DNA of 64,000 nt from Streptomyces sp. ML-6 (lineage in GTDB: Bacteria; Actinomycetota; Actinomycetes; Streptomycetales; Streptomycetaceae): positions 5,918,501 through 5,982,500 of the forward strand of contig NZ_JAOTIK010000001.1 in the NCBI RefSeq assembly GCF_030116705.1, in the 5' to 3' direction. The notes beneath the pieces were generated by a model. That model had not been told where the DNA came from. It ran no database searches and saw only the letters and a list, made by a program, of their open reading frames with translations. Below, in pieces: positions 9,530-22,434 of the stretch (its first letter is position 1; the number at the start of each line of letters is the position of its first letter). Position numbers and translations under genes: made by a program.

Positions 9530-10495
9530 TCAGCGTGCCACCGCCTCGCAGAACAGCCGCAGGCTCCGCCACCCCTCCTCCACCGGCATCCCGCCGCACA
9601 GCGGATGCAGCACCAGACCCTCCGCCTCCCCCGCCCACCGGGCGCACCGGTCCGGGGTGACGACCCGGTAGACCCCCTCCTCGCGCAGCTCCGCCACCGT
9701 CGTGGCCGCGGAGCGCACGGCCGAGCGGACGTTCCCGGACTGCCAGGAGGCGTACGCGCGCGCCTCGTGCAGGAAGTGCTCGCCGTACCGCGCCCACGTC
9801 CGGTCCGGGTCCTCGGAGACGTGCAGCAGGGGCGTCTCGGCGGCGGGCATCATGCAGAAGCCCGCCGTCCCGGACGCGGCGCGCCGCTCCTCGTAGTACG
9901 CCGCCAGCTCCGGCAGGTGCGCGCTCGGGAAGAACGGCAGCCCGAACCTGGCCGCCCGCCGGGCCGCCGCCCGCGAACTGCCGCCCACCAGCAGCGGCGG
10001 ATGCGGCCGGGTGTACGGGCGGGGCGTGACCCGGACCGTGCGGCCCCGGTACGGGAACGGTTCGCCGGTCCACGCCCGCACCAGGGTCTCCAGCAGCTCG
10101 TCCTGGAGCCTGCCGCGCCCGGCCCAGTCGACGCCCGCCCGCTCGTACTCCTCGGGCCGGTAGCCGATCCCCGCCACCGTCACCAGCCGGCCGGCGCTCA
10201 GCAGGTCCAGGACCGCGATGTCCTCGGCCAGCCGCAGCGGGTCGTGCAGCGGACCGATGGCCGCCGAGACGGTGACCGCGATGCGGCGGGTGGCGCCGAG
10301 GACCGCGCCGGCGAAGACGAAGGGGGAGGGCAGCCAGGAGTCGGCGGCGCCGTGGTGCTCCTCGGTCTGCACGGTGTCGATGCCGTGCCCGTCGGCGTAC
10401 GCGGCCATCTCCAGCGCGGCGCGGTACCGGGCCGAGAGCGACTCGGGGGTGGCGCCGGGAGCGACGAGGTTGAACCGGACCACTGTGTAGGTCAT
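9530..10495 (-). CDS. LLM-class flavin-dependent oxidoreductase
   Basis: A 321-residue luciferase-like monooxygenase of the single-barrel class. Family features are the AAYADGHGIDTVQTEEHHG segment, LLSAGRLVTVAGIGYRPEEY, WTGEPFPYRGRTV and PPLLVGGSSRAAARRAARFG, the flavin-phosphate-binding region. Members oxidise varied small substrates with FMN or F420; the substrate here cannot be told. It lies 80 bases downstream of the nucleobase permease on the same strand and converges with glcP. A 15-bp near-palindrome at 10546-10560 sits 51-65 bases upstream of the start. Possible operonic link with the permease (substrate uptake followed by oxidation) is only inference. Confidence 0.87.
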   Translation of the reverse strand: MTYTVVRFNLVAPGATPESLSARYRAALEMAAYADGHGIDTVQTEEHHGAADSWLPSPFVFAGAVLGATRRIAVTVSAAIGPLHDPLRLAEDIAVLDLLSAGRLVTVAGIGYRPEEYERAGVDWAGRGRLQDELLETLVRAWTGEPFPYRGRTVRVTPRPYTRPHPPLLVGGSSRAAARRAARFGLPFFPSAHLPELAAYYEERRAASGTAGFCMMPAAETPLLHVSEDPDRTWARYGEHFLHEARAYASWQSGNVRSAVRSAATTVAELREEGVYRVVTPDRCARWAGEAEGLVLHPLCGGMPVEEGWRSLRLFCEAVAR

Positions 10496-10545
10496 GACAC
10501 TTGCCCCCGTAGTCGTCGGGCGGACTCGGCGAGGGCGGAGATTAG

Positions 10546-10560
10546 CTGATGCTGCGTCAG
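10546..10560. promoter_or_regulatory. 15-bp near-palindrome upstream of the LLM oxidoreductase
   Basis: CTGATGC-T-GCGTCAG has 7-bp arms with one mismatch around a single central base. On the minus strand TAATCT (10544-10539), which fits a -10 element, lies next to it. A TetR-type operator overlapping the promoter is a reasonable reading but is not proven. Confidence 0.4.
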
Positions 10561-10575
10561 AAGTGTAGGGCGCGA

Positions 10576-11952
10576 TCACCGCCGGGTCCGGGCGGCGGGG
10601 CGCGGCAGGGCCGTGTACAGGGTCGCGGAGACGGTGATCGTGGCCGCCCAGCCCAGCCCCTGGTGTCCGATCCAGGTGGTGGAGAACGGCCCCGCGAACC
10701 ACTCCACGCGCGTGAAGAGCAGCCCCGTCACCAGGCCCGCGCCCCACGCGGCCACGGCCGGTACGCAGAAGCCGCAGGTGTACCAGTAGGCGCCGGCCGG
10801 GGTGGTGTCCAGCAGCGCCGCCGGGTCGTACGCGCGCCCGCGAAGCAGGTCCACGGCGAAGACCCCCACCCAGGCCGAGAACGTCACTGACAGGAGCGCG
10901 AGGAAGGAGACGAAGGAGTCCAGAAAGCCGGTGGCCGACATCATCAGCAGCGAGCCCAGGAACAGGCTGATGGCGGCGTTCAGCCCGACCGCCCAGGCGC
11001 GGGGCACGGTGAACCCCAGCGTCTGCGCGGTGAACCCCGCCGAGTACAGCGACATCGCGTTGATCAGCACCATCCCGGTCACCGCGGTCAGCAGGTACGG
11101 GACGGAGAGCCAGCCGGGCAGCAGCGGGCCGATGAACGCGACCGGGTCGGGGGCGGTCGCCAGCCCCGGCGAGGCGACCGCCATCACGGTTCCGGTCAGG
11201 ACCATCGGCACGTACACGATCCCGGCGCCGCCCACGGTCGCGCCGACCATCGCCGGGCCGGAGGCGGTGCGCGGCAGGTAGCGGGCGAAGTCCGGCCCGG
11301 ACGGGGCCCAGCTGAGGCCGCCGGCGACCAGCGTGCCCACCCCGGCGACCATCATCGAGGCCGGTCCGGCCGGCCGGCCCAGCACCTCCCGCCAGTCGGT
11401 CGCCCCGGCCAGGTGGATCAGCACGAGCAGGCTGACGCCGCCGAAGAGGTACGAGGACCAGACGCAGCACAGCCGTAACGTGCCCAGGCCGAGGCCCGAC
11501 ATCAGATAGCTGCACCCCACGAAGGCGAGCAGGGCCAGCACGGTCAGGCTGTGGGTGCTCGTGATCCCGAGGAGCCGGTCCAGCACGGCGAGCACGGCGT
11601 AGGTCCCGGTGACCGCGTTCACGGTCTCCCACCCCCAGCGGGCCACCCAGGTCAGGGCGCCGGGCAGCAGATTGCCGCGCTGGCCGAAGACCGCCCGGGA
11701 GAGCGCCATGCCCGGCGCCCCGCCCTCCCTGCCCGCGATCGAGACCAGGCCGACCAGTCCGAAGCCGATGGCCGAGGCCGTGACCGCGACGGCCAGCACC
11801 TGCCAGAGGTTCAGCCCGTTGAGGACGGCGAGCCCCGCGCCGACGGTGACGAGCAGCATGGTCAGGTTCGCGCCCATCCAGGTGGGGACGAGGGCCCGGA
11901 CGCGGCCGGTGCGTTCGCTGTCGGGGACGGGTTCCAGGCCGCGGGTCTCCAC
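10576..11952 (-). CDS. NCS1-family cytosine/purine permease
   Basis: A 458-residue membrane protein of the nucleobase:cation symporter-1 family, with about 12 hydrophobic segments. Typical features are the start RGLEPVPDSERTGRVRALVPTWMGANLTM, quoted here in parts (RGLEPVPDSERTGRV, VPTWMGANLTM), then REGGAPGMALSRAVFG and SWAPSGPDFARYLPR, which resembles the substrate-binding helix. It should import cytosine, purine or a related compound with a cation. The start is uncertain: the GTG at 11952 is in frame but lies 18 bases from the strong GGAGGT at 11971-11976, whereas the ATG at 11968 next to that site is out of frame. Deleting one C of the CCC run at 11953-11955 would join that ATG to the permease frame. 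Confidence 0.85.
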   Translation of the reverse strand: METRGLEPVPDSERTGRVRALVPTWMGANLTMLLVTVGAGLAVLNGLNLWQVLAVAVTASAIGFGLVGLVSIAGREGGAPGMALSRAVFGQRGNLLPGALTWVARWGWETVNAVTGTYAVLAVLDRLLGITSTHSLTVLALLAFVGCSYLMSGLGLGTLRLCCVWSSYLFGGVSLLVLIHLAGATDWREVLGRPAGPASMMVAGVGTLVAGGLSWAPSGPDFARYLPRTASGPAMVGATVGGAGIVYVPMVLTGTVMAVASPGLATAPDPVAFIGPLLPGWLSVPYLLTAVTGMVLINAMSLYSAGFTAQTLGFTVPRAWAVGLNAAISLFLGSLLMMSATGFLDSFVSFLALLSVTFSAWVGVFAVDLLRGRAYDPAALLDTTPAGAYWYTCGFCVPAVAAWGAGLVTGLLFTRVEWFAGPFSTTWIGHQGLGWAATITVSATLYTALPRPAARTRR

Positions 11953-12061
11953 GGGCAGGATCGTACATTTACCTCCAAAAGGTGCATAACGTCCCGAGGG
12001 GTGTGGGAGTGATCCTTCGGGGCGGCCCCGGCGGGCCGATGTGACTGATACTGGGTGGGTT

Positions 12062-13282
12062 ATGGAATTCGTCATCCTTGCTGTAGTCATCGCCCTGGTC
12101 GCGGTCGGCGTGATCAGCGGGCTCGTGGTCAGCGGCCGCAAGAAGAAGCAGCTGCCCCCGGCGCCGTCGAGCACGCCGACCATCACTCCCCCCGCCGAGC
12201 CCCATGTCGGCGAGGAAGCCGAGACGCCGCGCGAGGAACCGCGCCGCACCGTCGAGGAGGTCGGCCCGCCCCCCGCCGAGGCTCCCGCCGAGGAGGCCCC
12301 CGAGGCCGTCGAGGTCCTCGAGCCGGAGGCGCCCGCCGCCCCCGAGCTCGAAGTGCCCGAGCCCACGGCCGGCCGTCTGGTGCGGCTGCGCGCCCGGCTC
12401 GCCCGCTCGCAGAACTCCCTGGGCAAGGGGCTGCTCACGCTCCTGTCCCGGGACAACCTCGACGAGGACACCTGGGAGGAGATCGAGGAGACCCTCCTCA
12501 CCGCCGATGTCGGCGTCACCCCCACCCAGGAGCTGGTGGAGCGGCTGCGCGAACGCGTCCGGGTCCTCGGCACCCGTACCCCCGAAGGGCTGCGCGCGCT
12601 GCTGCGCGAGGAGCTCGTCACCCTGGTCGGCACCGACTTCGACCGTGCGGTCAAGACGGAGAGCGGCCTCGACACGCCCGGCGTCGTGATGGTCGTCGGC
12701 GTCAACGGAACCGGCAAGACCACCACCACCGGCAAGCTGGCCCGGGTGCTGGTCGCCGACGGCCGCAGCGTCGTGCTCGGCGCGGCCGACACCTTCCGGG
12801 CGGCCGCCGCCGACCAGCTCCAGACCTGGGGCGAGCGCGTCGGCGCCCGCACCGTGCGCGGCCCCGAGGGCGGCGACCCCGCCTCGATCGCCTTCGACGC
12901 GGTGAAGGAGGGCATCGCCGAGGGCGCCGACGTGGTGCTCATCGACACCGCCGGACGGCTGCACACCAAGACCGGGCTCATGGACGAGCTCGGCAAGGTC
13001 AAGCGGGTCGTCGAGAAGCACGGGCCGCTCGACGAGGTCCTGCTCGTGCTCGACGCCACGACCGGGCAGAACGGCCTGGTGCAGGCCCGGGTGTTCGCCG
13101 AGGTCGTCGACATCACCGGCATCGTGCTCACCAAGCTGGACGGCACCGCCAAGGGCGGCATCGTCGTCGCCGTCCAGCGCGAACTGGGCGTCCCGGTCAA
13201 GCTGGTCGGCCTCGGCGAGGGGCCGGACGACCTGGCGCCGTTCGAACCGGAGGCGTTCGTCGACGCCCTGATCGGGGACTGA
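12062..13282 (+). CDS. ftsY: Signal recognition particle receptor FtsY
   Basis: A 406-residue SRP receptor GTPase that docks ribosome-SRP complexes at the membrane. An N-terminal transmembrane helix (residues about 2-24, MEFVILAVVIALVAVGVIS) precedes a long acidic Glu/Pro-rich linker. The NG domain follows, with G1 GVNGTGKTTTT (about residue 213), DTAGRLHTK (G3) and TKLDGTAKGG (G4). Actinobacterial FtsY carries this N-terminal anchor. The ATG at 62 bases into this block is preferred over an in-frame ATG at 12041 because GGGTGGG lies just upstream and the helix starts there. Its partner ffh lies 8 kb downstream. A strong hairpin follows the gene. Confidence 0.96.
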   Translation: MEFVILAVVIALVAVGVISGLVVSGRKKKQLPPAPSSTPTITPPAEPHVGEEAETPREEPRRTVEEVGPPPAEAPAEEAPEAVEVLEPEAPAAPELEVPEPTAGRLVRLRARLARSQNSLGKGLLTLLSRDNLDEDTWEEIEETLLTADVGVTPTQELVERLRERVRVLGTRTPEGLRALLREELVTLVGTDFDRAVKTESGLDTPGVVMVVGVNGTGKTTTTGKLARVLVADGRSVVLGAADTFRAAAADQLQTWGERVGARTVRGPEGGDPASIAFDAVKEGIAEGADVVLIDTAGRLHTKTGLMDELGKVKRVVEKHGPLDEVLLVLDATTGQNGLVQARVFAEVVDITGIVLTKLDGTAKGGIVVAVQRELGVPVKLVGLGEGPDDLAPFEPEAFVDALIGD

Positions 13283-13298
13283 CTCCGCCCGCCCGCGC

Positions 13299-13361
13299 GA
13301 AGGGGCCCGGACCGCATGGACGTCCAAGCCGGACATCCAAGGAGGCGGTCCGGGCCCCTTC
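13299..13361 (+). terminator. Long hairpin terminator after ftsY
   Basis: A perfect 17-bp inverted repeat (13299-13315 with 13345-13361) with a 29-base loop lies 16 bases after the ftsY stop. It sits between two converging genes and can serve both directions. Confidence 0.85.
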
Positions 13362-13399
13362 ATGTCATGGGGTCCGCGGCGATCGGCGGACGGGGCGGC

Positions 13400-14059
13400 T
13401 CAGCCGCGCAGCGGCGCGCGATGACAGCTGTACGCCAGCGTGCCCAGCAGCAGCCGCGCCTGCGGGGGCGCGGACGCCGTGTCCAGCACCGGCGGACGCA
13501 GCCACCGGACCGGGCCCAGCCCGCCCTCGTCGGACGGCGGGGCGGTGATGTGGCAGCCGGTTCCCAGCGCCCGCAGGTCGAGCCCGGCGTCGTCCCAGCC
13601 CATCCGGTAGAGCAGCTGCGGGAGCTCGACGGCGGCCCCCGGGGCCACGAAGAACTGCGCCCGCCCGGCGGGGGTCACCGCCACCGGCCCCAACGGCAGC
13701 CCCATCCGCTCCAGCCGCACCAGCGCCCGGCGCCCGGCCGCCTCGGCGACATCGAGGACGTCGAAGGCGCGGCCCACCGGCAGCAGCATCGAGGCGCCCG
13801 GCACCCGGGCCCACGCCCGCGCCGCCGCGTCGAGCGTGGCGCCCGCGGGGACCTCCTGGGCGAGGCCCAGCGGATGGGCGCCGGGGGAGGGGCAGCCCGC
13901 GTCCCCGCAGGAGCAGCGGCCGCCCGCCGCCCGCGCGCCCGGCACGACGGCCCAGCCCCACAGCCCCGTGTACTCGGCCACCGCCGTGTACTCGGCCGCA
14001 CGGCCGCGACGCCGTGAGCCGGTGCGCATCTCGCGGATGCCGCCGATCGTGAAGCCCAT
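13400..14059 (-). CDS. Bifunctional DNA primase/polymerase-domain protein
   Basis: A 219-residue protein resembling the prim-pol N-terminal domain of Streptomyces and phage replication proteins. The GLWGWAVVPGAR segment and the Cys-rich stretch CSCGDAGCPSPGAHPLG match the start of such domains, and GRAFDVLDVAE is the usual place of a metal-binding acidic motif. PAGRAQFFVAPGA and GTGCHITAPPSDEGG fit the later conserved blocks. It lacks any helicase part, so if catalytic it is a stand-alone domain; a non-replicative role is equally possible. The start at 14059 has a GGAGGGGG ribosome-binding site. It is divergent from nsdA across about 420 bases and convergent with ftsY. Confidence 0.75.
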   Translation of the reverse strand: MGFTIGGIREMRTGSRRRGRAAEYTAVAEYTGLWGWAVVPGARAAGGRCSCGDAGCPSPGAHPLGLAQEVPAGATLDAAARAWARVPGASMLLPVGRAFDVLDVAEAAGRRALVRLERMGLPLGPVAVTPAGRAQFFVAPGAAVELPQLLYRMGWDDAGLDLRALGTGCHITAPPSDEGGLGPVRWLRPPVLDTASAPPQARLLLGTLAYSCHRAPLRG

Positions 14060-14483
14060 GCCCCCTCCAACGGGTCCGGCTCGCCGGTGGTTACGACCCG
14101 GGGCGCAGTCGGGACGCTCCGCCGTCGCCGTCGATCCGGAGCGCGCCGGTGGCATCGAGGGGCGCGCGAGATCGTTCACGCGCCTCGCCGTGCTTCACTG
14201 CACCCACTGCTGATCGTGGTGTGTCAAGTGAATCGCGCCCGCCGGGGACGGTGTTCATCCGAAGGGGTGGCGAATGGTGGCGTTTCCGTGAGCGCCCTCG
14301 CCCAGGGGTGATCGTAGGATTACCGTCGGTACACGAACCGTGGAAGTATGTGCACCCACGGGTATGCCGGAGGCAACCCGACTCCCTGTTCGACGGTGCG
14401 CGACCTCCGCATGGGCGGCATCGGCTCAGGGCATTCTGGTAAAGGTTCGCGCGACAGTTTCCAGCGGGATGGGGGCGTTCCAA
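14060..14483. other. Divergent intergenic region upstream of nsdA
   Basis: No gene is evident. TAGGAT at 14315-14320 matches the Streptomyces -10 consensus and could serve nsdA, though no good -35 is seen 17-18 bases upstream. The minus-strand start of the primase-like gene lies at the left edge. Confidence 0.35.
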
Positions 14484-18094
<3,611 letters not shown>

Positions 18095-18096
<2 letters not shown>

Positions 18097-18286
18097 CCGA
18101 CGGTCCCGAGACGAAGGGCAACCGGGTGACGAGCACCGGAACGACCGACGGTCCCGAGACGAAGGGCAACCGGGTGACGAGCACCGGAACGACCGACGGT
18201 CCCGAGACGAAGGGCAACCGGGTGACGAGCACCGGAACGACCGACGGTCCCGAGACGAAGGGCAACCGGGTGACGAGCACCGGAAC
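18095..18286 (+). repeat. Exact 48-bp tandem repeat, four copies, at the glnK-glnD junction
   Basis: Four identical 48-base units occupy 18095-18142, 18143-18190, 18191-18238 and 18239-18286. Each unit holds a GAAGGG ribosome-binding site, a six-base spacer and a GTG (18126, 18174, 18222, 18270). The unit is 16 codons long, so all four starts are in frame with glnD and the repeat encodes a 16-residue Thr/Gly/Ser-rich block (TDGPETKGNRVTSTGT). Confidence 0.97.
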
Positions 18287-20738
18287 CACCCCCGAACCCA
18301 CCACCTCGGAACCCGGCGGCTACCCGGCGGCCCGGCTGCGCCTCCTCCGAGGGAAGGCGCGGTCCGGGCCGTCGCGCCGCGCCGCCCTCGCGACGCTCAC
18401 CGACCACTGGCTCACCGGGCTGTTCGACACCGCCGCCCGACAGACCGGCGTCCGCGGCGCCGCCCTCGTCGCCGTCGGCGGTTACGGGCGCGGCGAACTC
18501 TCCCCGCGCAGCGACCTCGACCTGCTGCTCCTGCACGACGGCAGGGCCGAGCCCGCGGCCGTCGCCGCCCTCGCCGACCGCCTCTGGTACCCCGTCTGGG
18601 ACCTCGGCCTCGCCCTCGACCACTCCGTCCGCACCCCCGCCGAGGTCCGCAGGGCGGCGGACGAGGACCTCAAGGTCCAGCTCGGACTGCTCGACGCCCG
18701 GCCCGTCGCCGGGGACCGCGGCCCGGTCGCCGCCCTGCGCACCGCGACCCTCGCCGACTGGCGCGACCGGGCCCCCGCCCGCCTCCCCGCCCTCGCCGAA
18801 CTCTGCCGCGAACGGGCCGAGCGCCGGGGCGAACTCCGCTTCCTCCTCGAACCCGACCTCAAGGAGGCCCGCGGCGGACTGCGCGACCTCACCGCCCTGC
18901 GCGCGATCGCCGCCTCCTGGGTCGCCGACGCCCCCCGCGAGGGCCTCGCCGAGGCCCGTCGCACCCTCCTCGACACCCGCGACGCCCTCCACCTCACCAC
19001 CGGCCGCGCCACCGACCGCCTCGCCCTCCAGGAGCAGGACCAGGTCGCGGAAGCCCTCGGCCTCCTCGACGCGGACGCCCTGCTCCGCCAGGTCTACGAG
19101 GCCGCCCGGACCGTCTCGTACGCCACCGACGTCACCTGGCGCGAGGTCTTCCGCGTCCTGCGCGCCCGCTCCGCACGCCCCCGCCCCCGCCCCCGGCTGC
19201 GCGCCGTGCCGGGCGACGGCAGGGCCACCGCCCCGGAGCGCCGCCCGCTCGCCGACGGCGTCGTCGAGGCCGACGGCGAGGCCGTCCTCGCCCGCACCGC
19301 CCGCCCCGAGCGCGACCCCGTGCTCGTCCTGCGCGCGGCCGCCGCGGCCGCCCGGTCCGGACTCCCGCTCTCCCGCCACGTCGTACGCCGGCTGGCCACC
19401 GCCTCCGGCCCGCTGCCGGTGCCCTGGCCCGCCGAGGCCCGCGAGGAACTCGTCACCCTCCTCGGCGCGGGCGAGGGCACCGTGCCCGTCTGGGAGGCGC
19501 TCGAAGCCGAAGGACTGATCACCCGGCTGCTCCCCGACTGGGAACGCGTCCACTGCCGCCCCCAGCGCAACCCCGTCCACACCTGGACCGTCGACCGCCA
19601 CCTCATCGAGACGGCCGTCCGCGCCTCCTCGCTCACCCGCCGCGTCGGCCGCCCCGACCTGCTCCTGGTCGCCGCACTGCTGCACGACATCGGCAAGGGA
19701 TGGCCCGGCGACCACGCCGAGGCCGGTGAGGTCATCGCCCGGGACACGGCCGCCCGGATCGGCTTCGACCGGCACGACACGGACGTCGTCGCCACCCTCG
19801 TGCGCCACCACCTGCTGCTCGTCGAGACCGCGACCCGCCGCGACCTCGACGACCCGGCGACCGTCCATGCCGTCGCCGCCGCCGTCGGCACGACCAGCAC
19901 CCTGGAGCTGCTGCACGCGCTCACCGAGGCCGACGCCCTCGCCACCGGCCCCGCCGCCTGGTCGACCTGGCGCGCCTCCCTCGTCGCCGACCTCGTCGGA
20001 CGCGTCGCCGCGGTGCTCGCCGGACGGACCCCGGAGGAACCGGAACCCGCCGGGGCCGGGGCCGGGCAGGAACGCCTCGCCGCCGAGGCCCTCCGCACCG
20101 GCGGCCCCGTCCTCGCCCTGCACGCCCGGGCCGGGACCCGCGACGAGAACGGCGCACCGGAACCCGTCGGCGTCGAACTCCACATCGCCCTGCCCGACCG
20201 CCCCGGCGTGCTGCCCGCCGCGGCGGGCGTCCTCGCCCTGCACCGCCTCACCGTGCGCTCCGCCGAGCTGCGCACCGTGGAACTCCCCACCGGACCGGGC
20301 GACGACCCGGCGGACCTGCTGCTGCTCAGCTGGCGGGTCGCGGCCGAGTACGGCTCCCTGCCGCGGGCCGACCGGCTCCGCGCCGACCTCGTACGGGCCC
20401 TGGACGGCTCCCTGGACATCCGGGCCCGCCTCGCCGAGCGCGAGGCGGCCCGACCGCGCCGCCGCGGGACGAAGGCCCCGCCGCCGAGGGTGACCGTCGC
20501 GGCGGCCGGATCGCAGCGGGCGACGGTGATCGAGGTGCGGGCCCAGGACGCCCCGGGCCTGCTGCACCGGATCGGCCGGGCGCTGGAGCGCGGCGGGGTA
20601 CGGGTGCGCAGCGCGCACGTGTCGACGCTGGGCGCCGACGCGGTGGACACGGTCTACGTCACGCGCCGGGACGGCACACCGCTGCCGGACGCCGAGGCGG
20701 CCGCGCTGGCGAGGGCCATCGAGGACGCGCTGCGGTGA
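18126..20738 (+). CDS. glnD: PII nucleotidyltransferase GlnD
   Basis: A bifunctional enzyme that modifies and demodifies GlnK. From the first GTG it is 870 residues; from the last (18270), which resembles the normal start, it is 822. The nucleotidyltransferase motif GGYGRGELSPRSDLDLL (about residue 118) carries the metal-binding Asp pair. The removing HD domain shows HDIGKGWPGDH (about 520). Two C-terminal ACT domains begin ADRPGVLP-like (LPDRPGVLPAAAGVLAL) and APGLLHRIGRAL and would sense glutamine. In S. coelicolor GlnD acts as an adenylyltransferase on Tyr51. Four tandem ribosome-binding sites and starts give an unusual initiation region. Confidence 0.95.
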   Translation: MTSTGTTDGPETKGNRVTSTGTTDGPETKGNRVTSTGTTDGPETKGNRVTSTGTTPEPTTSEPGGYPAARLRLLRGKARSGPSRRAALATLTDHWLTGLFDTAARQTGVRGAALVAVGGYGRGELSPRSDLDLLLLHDGRAEPAAVAALADRLWYPVWDLGLALDHSVRTPAEVRRAADEDLKVQLGLLDARPVAGDRGPVAALRTATLADWRDRAPARLPALAELCRERAERRGELRFLLEPDLKEARGGLRDLTALRAIAASWVADAPREGLAEARRTLLDTRDALHLTTGRATDRLALQEQDQVAEALGLLDADALLRQVYEAARTVSYATDVTWREVFRVLRARSARPRPRPRLRAVPGDGRATAPERRPLADGVVEADGEAVLARTARPERDPVLVLRAAAAAARSGLPLSRHVVRRLATASGPLPVPWPAEAREELVTLLGAGEGTVPVWEALEAEGLITRLLPDWERVHCRPQRNPVHTWTVDRHLIETAVRASSLTRRVGRPDLLLVAALLHDIGKGWPGDHAEAGEVIARDTAARIGFDRHDTDVVATLVRHHLLLVETATRRDLDDPATVHAVAAAVGTTSTLELLHALTEADALATGPAAWSTWRASLVADLVGRVAAVLAGRTPEEPEPAGAGAGQERLAAEALRTGGPVLALHARAGTRDENGAPEPVGVELHIALPDRPGVLPAAAGVLALHRLTVRSAELRTVELPTGPGDDPADLLLLSWRVAAEYGSLPRADRLRADLVRALDGSLDIRARLAEREAARPRRRGTKAPPPRVTVAAAGSQRATVIEVRAQDAPGLLHRIGRALERGGVRVRSAHVSTLGADAVDTVYVTRRDGTPLPDAEAAALARAIEDALR

Positions 20739-20886
20739 GGAGCGGCGCCGGGGCCTGGTGCTCCCGCTGCCCGGGCAGCGCCTCCCGGCCCGGCCGGCGG
20801 GCACCGGCGAGGACGGCCCCCCGCCCGAGCCGGATACCCTAGGGAGCGATCCATACCGCCCCCGACCCCGAGGACCGACGAGCGCC

Positions 20887-22434
20887 GTGTTCGATACTCT
20901 CTCCGACCGCCTTAGCGCGACTTTCAAGAACCTCCGGGGCAAGGGCCGCTTGTCCGAGGCGGACATCGACGCCACGGCTCGCGAGATCCGTATCGCCCTG
21001 CTCGAAGCGGATGTCGCGCTGCCCGTCGTGCGCGCCTTCATCGCCAACGTCAAGGAGCGGGCGCGCGGCGCCGAGGTCTCCCAGGCGCTCAACCCGGCCC
21101 AGCAGGTCGTCAAGATCGTCAACGAGGAGCTCGTGGGCATCCTCGGCGGCGAGACCCGGCGGCTGCGGTTCGCCAAGACCCCGCCGACCGTGATCATGCT
21201 CGCCGGTCTCCAGGGTGCCGGTAAGACCACCCTCGCCGGAAAGCTCGGCCGCTGGCTCAAGGGCCAGGGCCACTCCCCGCTGCTCGTCGCCTGCGACCTC
21301 CAGCGCCCCAACGCCGTCAACCAGCTCAGCGTCGTCGCCGAGCGGGCCGGTGTGGCGGTGTACGCCCCCGAGCCGGGCAACGGCGTCGGCGACCCGGTCC
21401 AGGTCGCCAAGGACTCGATCGAGCACGCCAGGTCCAAGCAGTTCGACGTCGTGATCGTCGACACCGCGGGCCGCCTCGGCATCGACCAGGAGCTGATGCA
21501 GCAGGCCGCGGACATCCGCGACGCCGTCAGCCCCGACGAGATCCTCTTCGTCGTCGACGCGATGATCGGTCAGGACGCGGTCAACACCGCCGAGGCGTTC
21601 CGCGACGGCGTCGGCTTCGACGGCGTGGTGCTCTCCAAGCTCGACGGCGACGCCCGCGGTGGTGCGGCCCTGTCGATCGCCCACGTCACGGGCAAGCAGA
21701 TCATGTTCGCGTCGAACGGTGAGAAGCTCGACGACTTCGACGCCTTCCACCCCGACCGCATGGCGTCCCGCATCCTCGACATGGGTGACCTGCTCACCCT
21801 GATCGAGCAGGCGGAGAAGACCTTCAGCCAGGAAGAGGCCGCCAAGATGGCCTCCAAGCTGGCGTCCAGCAAGGGCAAGGACTTCACGCTCGACGACTTC
21901 CTGGCCCAGATGGAGCAGGTCAGGAAGATGGGCTCCATCTCCAAGTTGCTCGGGATGCTGCCCGGCATGGGGCAGATCAAGGACCAGATCAACAACATCG
22001 ACGAGCGCGACGTGGACCGCACCGCCGCGATCATCAAGTCGATGACCCCGAAGGAGCGCGCCGAGCCGACGATCATCAACGGCTCGCGCCGGGCCCGTAT
22101 CGCCAAGGGCTCCGGGGTCGAGGTCTCCGCGGTGAAGAACCTCGTCGAGCGGTTCTTCGAGGCCCGCAAGATGATGTCGAAGATGGCCCAGGGCGGCGGC
22201 ATGCCGGGAATGCCCGGGATGCCGGGCATGGGTGGCGGCCCCGGCCGGCAGAAGAAGCAGGCCAAGCAGGCCAAGGGCAAGCGCAAGAGCGGCAACCCGA
22301 TGAAGCGCAAGGCCGAGGAGCAGGCCGCGGCGGCCCGCCGGGCGCAGGCGGCGCAGGGCGGCGCGCTCGGTCTGCCGGCGCAGGACGACAAGAACTTCGA
22401 GCTGCCCGACGAGTTCAAGAAGTTCATGGGCTGA
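20887..22434 (+). CDS. ffh: Signal recognition particle protein Ffh
   Basis: A 515-residue SRP54 GTPase that binds signal peptides on translating ribosomes and the 4.5S-type RNA, then docks with FtsY. The N domain (FDTLSDRLSATFKNLRGKG) leads into the G domain with GLQGAGKTTLAGKLG (about 106), DTAGRLGID and SKLDGDARGG. The M domain from about residue 310 has RKMGSISKLLGMLPGMGQ and the RNA-binding SRRARIAKGSG. A Met/Gly/Pro-rich stretch near residue 440 (GGGMPGMPGMPGMGGG) and a basic tail follow. The GTG at 20887 is supported by the exact family N-terminus. A strong terminator lies about 150 bases downstream. Confidence 0.97.
   Translation: MFDTLSDRLSATFKNLRGKGRLSEADIDATAREIRIALLEADVALPVVRAFIANVKERARGAEVSQALNPAQQVVKIVNEELVGILGGETRRLRFAKTPPTVIMLAGLQGAGKTTLAGKLGRWLKGQGHSPLLVACDLQRPNAVNQLSVVAERAGVAVYAPEPGNGVGDPVQVAKDSIEHARSKQFDVVIVDTAGRLGIDQELMQQAADIRDAVSPDEILFVVDAMIGQDAVNTAEAFRDGVGFDGVVLSKLDGDARGGAALSIAHVTGKQIMFASNGEKLDDFDAFHPDRMASRILDMGDLLTLIEQAEKTFSQEEAAKMASKLASSKGKDFTLDDFLAQMEQVRKMGSISKLLGMLPGMGQIKDQINNIDERDVDRTAAIIKSMTPKERAEPTIINGSRRARIAKGSGVEVSAVKNLVERFFEARKMMSKMAQGGGMPGMPGMPGMGGGPGRQKKQAKQAKGKRKSGNPMKRKAEEQAAAARRAQAAQGGALGLPAQDDKNFELPDEFKKFMG

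Noticed and set aside
9530..11968. A single 812-codon frame joining the LLM oxidoreductase to an upstream extension
   Set aside because: Only the last 321 residues match LLM proteins. The first part is an out-of-frame reading of the NCS1 permease gene.
12204..12689. A Pro/Arg-rich frame inside ftsY
   Set aside because: A shadow of the acidic linker and GTPase coding sequence in another frame.
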